Shown here piece by piece: positions 63,914 to 64,000 of a stretch of 64,000 nucleotides of DNA (position 1 is its first letter; each line of letters starts with the position of its first letter). A program made the translations under genes and the position numbers. The stretch comes from TMED14 sp003507115. GTDB taxonomy: Bacteria > Bacteroidota > Bacteroidia > Flavobacteriales > Schleiferiaceae. Below the pieces are notes generated by a model. It saw only the letters and a list, made by a program, of their open reading frames with translations, searched no databases and was not told the DNA's origin. The stretch covers positions 124,001 to 188,000 of the forward strand of contig CALSOH010000001.1 in NCBI GenBank assembly GCA_943787925.1, in the 5' to 3' direction.

Positions 63914-64000
63914 ATGGTTTCCACCGAACAAGTCAAGGATTTTCACGAGCGCCTCAAAGGGCTCAAAAGCTACGTACGCCTCAATGAGAAGCGTATCCAA
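63914..64000 (+). CDS. prfB: peptide chain release factor 2, N-terminus only (runs off the window)
   Basis: 29 codons are visible: MVSTEQVKDFHERLKGLKS then YVRLNEKRIQ. The pattern (EQxKxFxERLxxLxxYVxxxxKxxxI) fits the N-terminal helix of RF2. No in-frame TGA occurs in the visible part where the E. coli gene has its programmed frameshift. Assignment rests on a short stretch. Confidence 0.6.
   Translation, partial: MVSTEQVKDFHERLKGLKSYVRLNEKRIQ

Noticed and set aside
1..64000. CRISPR arrays, tRNA genes, IS elements, prophage
   Set aside because: Looked for in the gaps and gene content; nothing with direct repeats and spacers, tRNA T-loop sequence, transposase or phage genes was found.

Overview
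The window is bacterial chromosome, GC-rich (over half G+C by eye), densely packed, from a Bacteroidota member that most resembles Flavobacteriales. Support: an LpxC-FabZ fusion, the type IX secretion (T9SS) regulator PorX, gliding genes gldD and gldE in a mutY-ssb-gldE-gldD block, T9SS-type C-terminal sorting domains, and promoters carrying the Bacteroidota -7 box TAnnTTTG. No tRNA, rRNA, IS element, prophage or CRISPR array was seen. The family or genus cannot be named from the sequence.

Layout: 1-3340 (minus) lipid A genes lpxC/fabZ and lpxD plus an HD phosphohydrolase. 3379-6961 (plus) porX, tsaE, alanine dehydrogenase and a small membrane protein. 7014-12229 proline dehydrogenase, aroB-aroA and two outer-membrane proteins. 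12334-15504 a propeller histidine kinase with its LytTR regulator. 15514-17959 (minus) small lipoprotein, SprT-like, purK, purE, divergent from mlaE-mlaF. 19494-22102 (minus) kynU-kmo. 22178-27086 gcvP and a secreted T9SS protein. 27181-32579 nth, bcp, recA, a TPR lipoprotein and a prolyl oligopeptidase. 32576-43022 a surface-sugar region: waaA and an outer-membrane protein (minus), then a tightly packed plus operon of aminotransferase, ugd, UDP-xylose synthase, galE, T9SS protein, rfbB and kdsB. 43280-50162 (minus) methyltransferase, M16 and S9 peptidases, DUF4286, lipoprotein, serS, rpmA, rplU. 50390-53778 (plus) an active/inactive M16 peptidase pair. 53893-59602 EamA transporter, heme A synthase, gldD, gldE, ssb, mutY. 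59688-64000 HU, TPR protein, a 29-residue basic protein, RNase G, recX, threonine aldolase and the start of prfB.

Three signals go beyond gene content. (1) A roughly 110-bp intergenic element, flanked by octamer tandem repeats, occurs twice in opposite orientation, each time between convergent genes (about 43.1 kb and 56.0 kb). The octamers run into the flanking stop codons. (2) A dozen genes have a TAnnTT-G-like box ending only 4-7 nt before the start codon, implying leaderless or nearly leaderless mRNAs. Two divergent gene pairs have back-to-back boxes only 3 bp apart. (3) At least nine small indels break otherwise intact, often essential genes (lpxD, gcvP, bcp, ugd, UDP-xylose synthase, kdsB, two T9SS proteins). 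Several lie in G/C runs, which points to sequence or assembly error rather than gene decay.

Functionally the window combines envelope building (lipid A, KDO, nucleotide sugars, Mla lipid transport), the T9SS/gliding apparatus with two of its likely cargoes, peptide and amino-acid catabolism (S9 and M16 peptidases, proline, alanine, glycine, threonine, kynurenine) and housekeeping.
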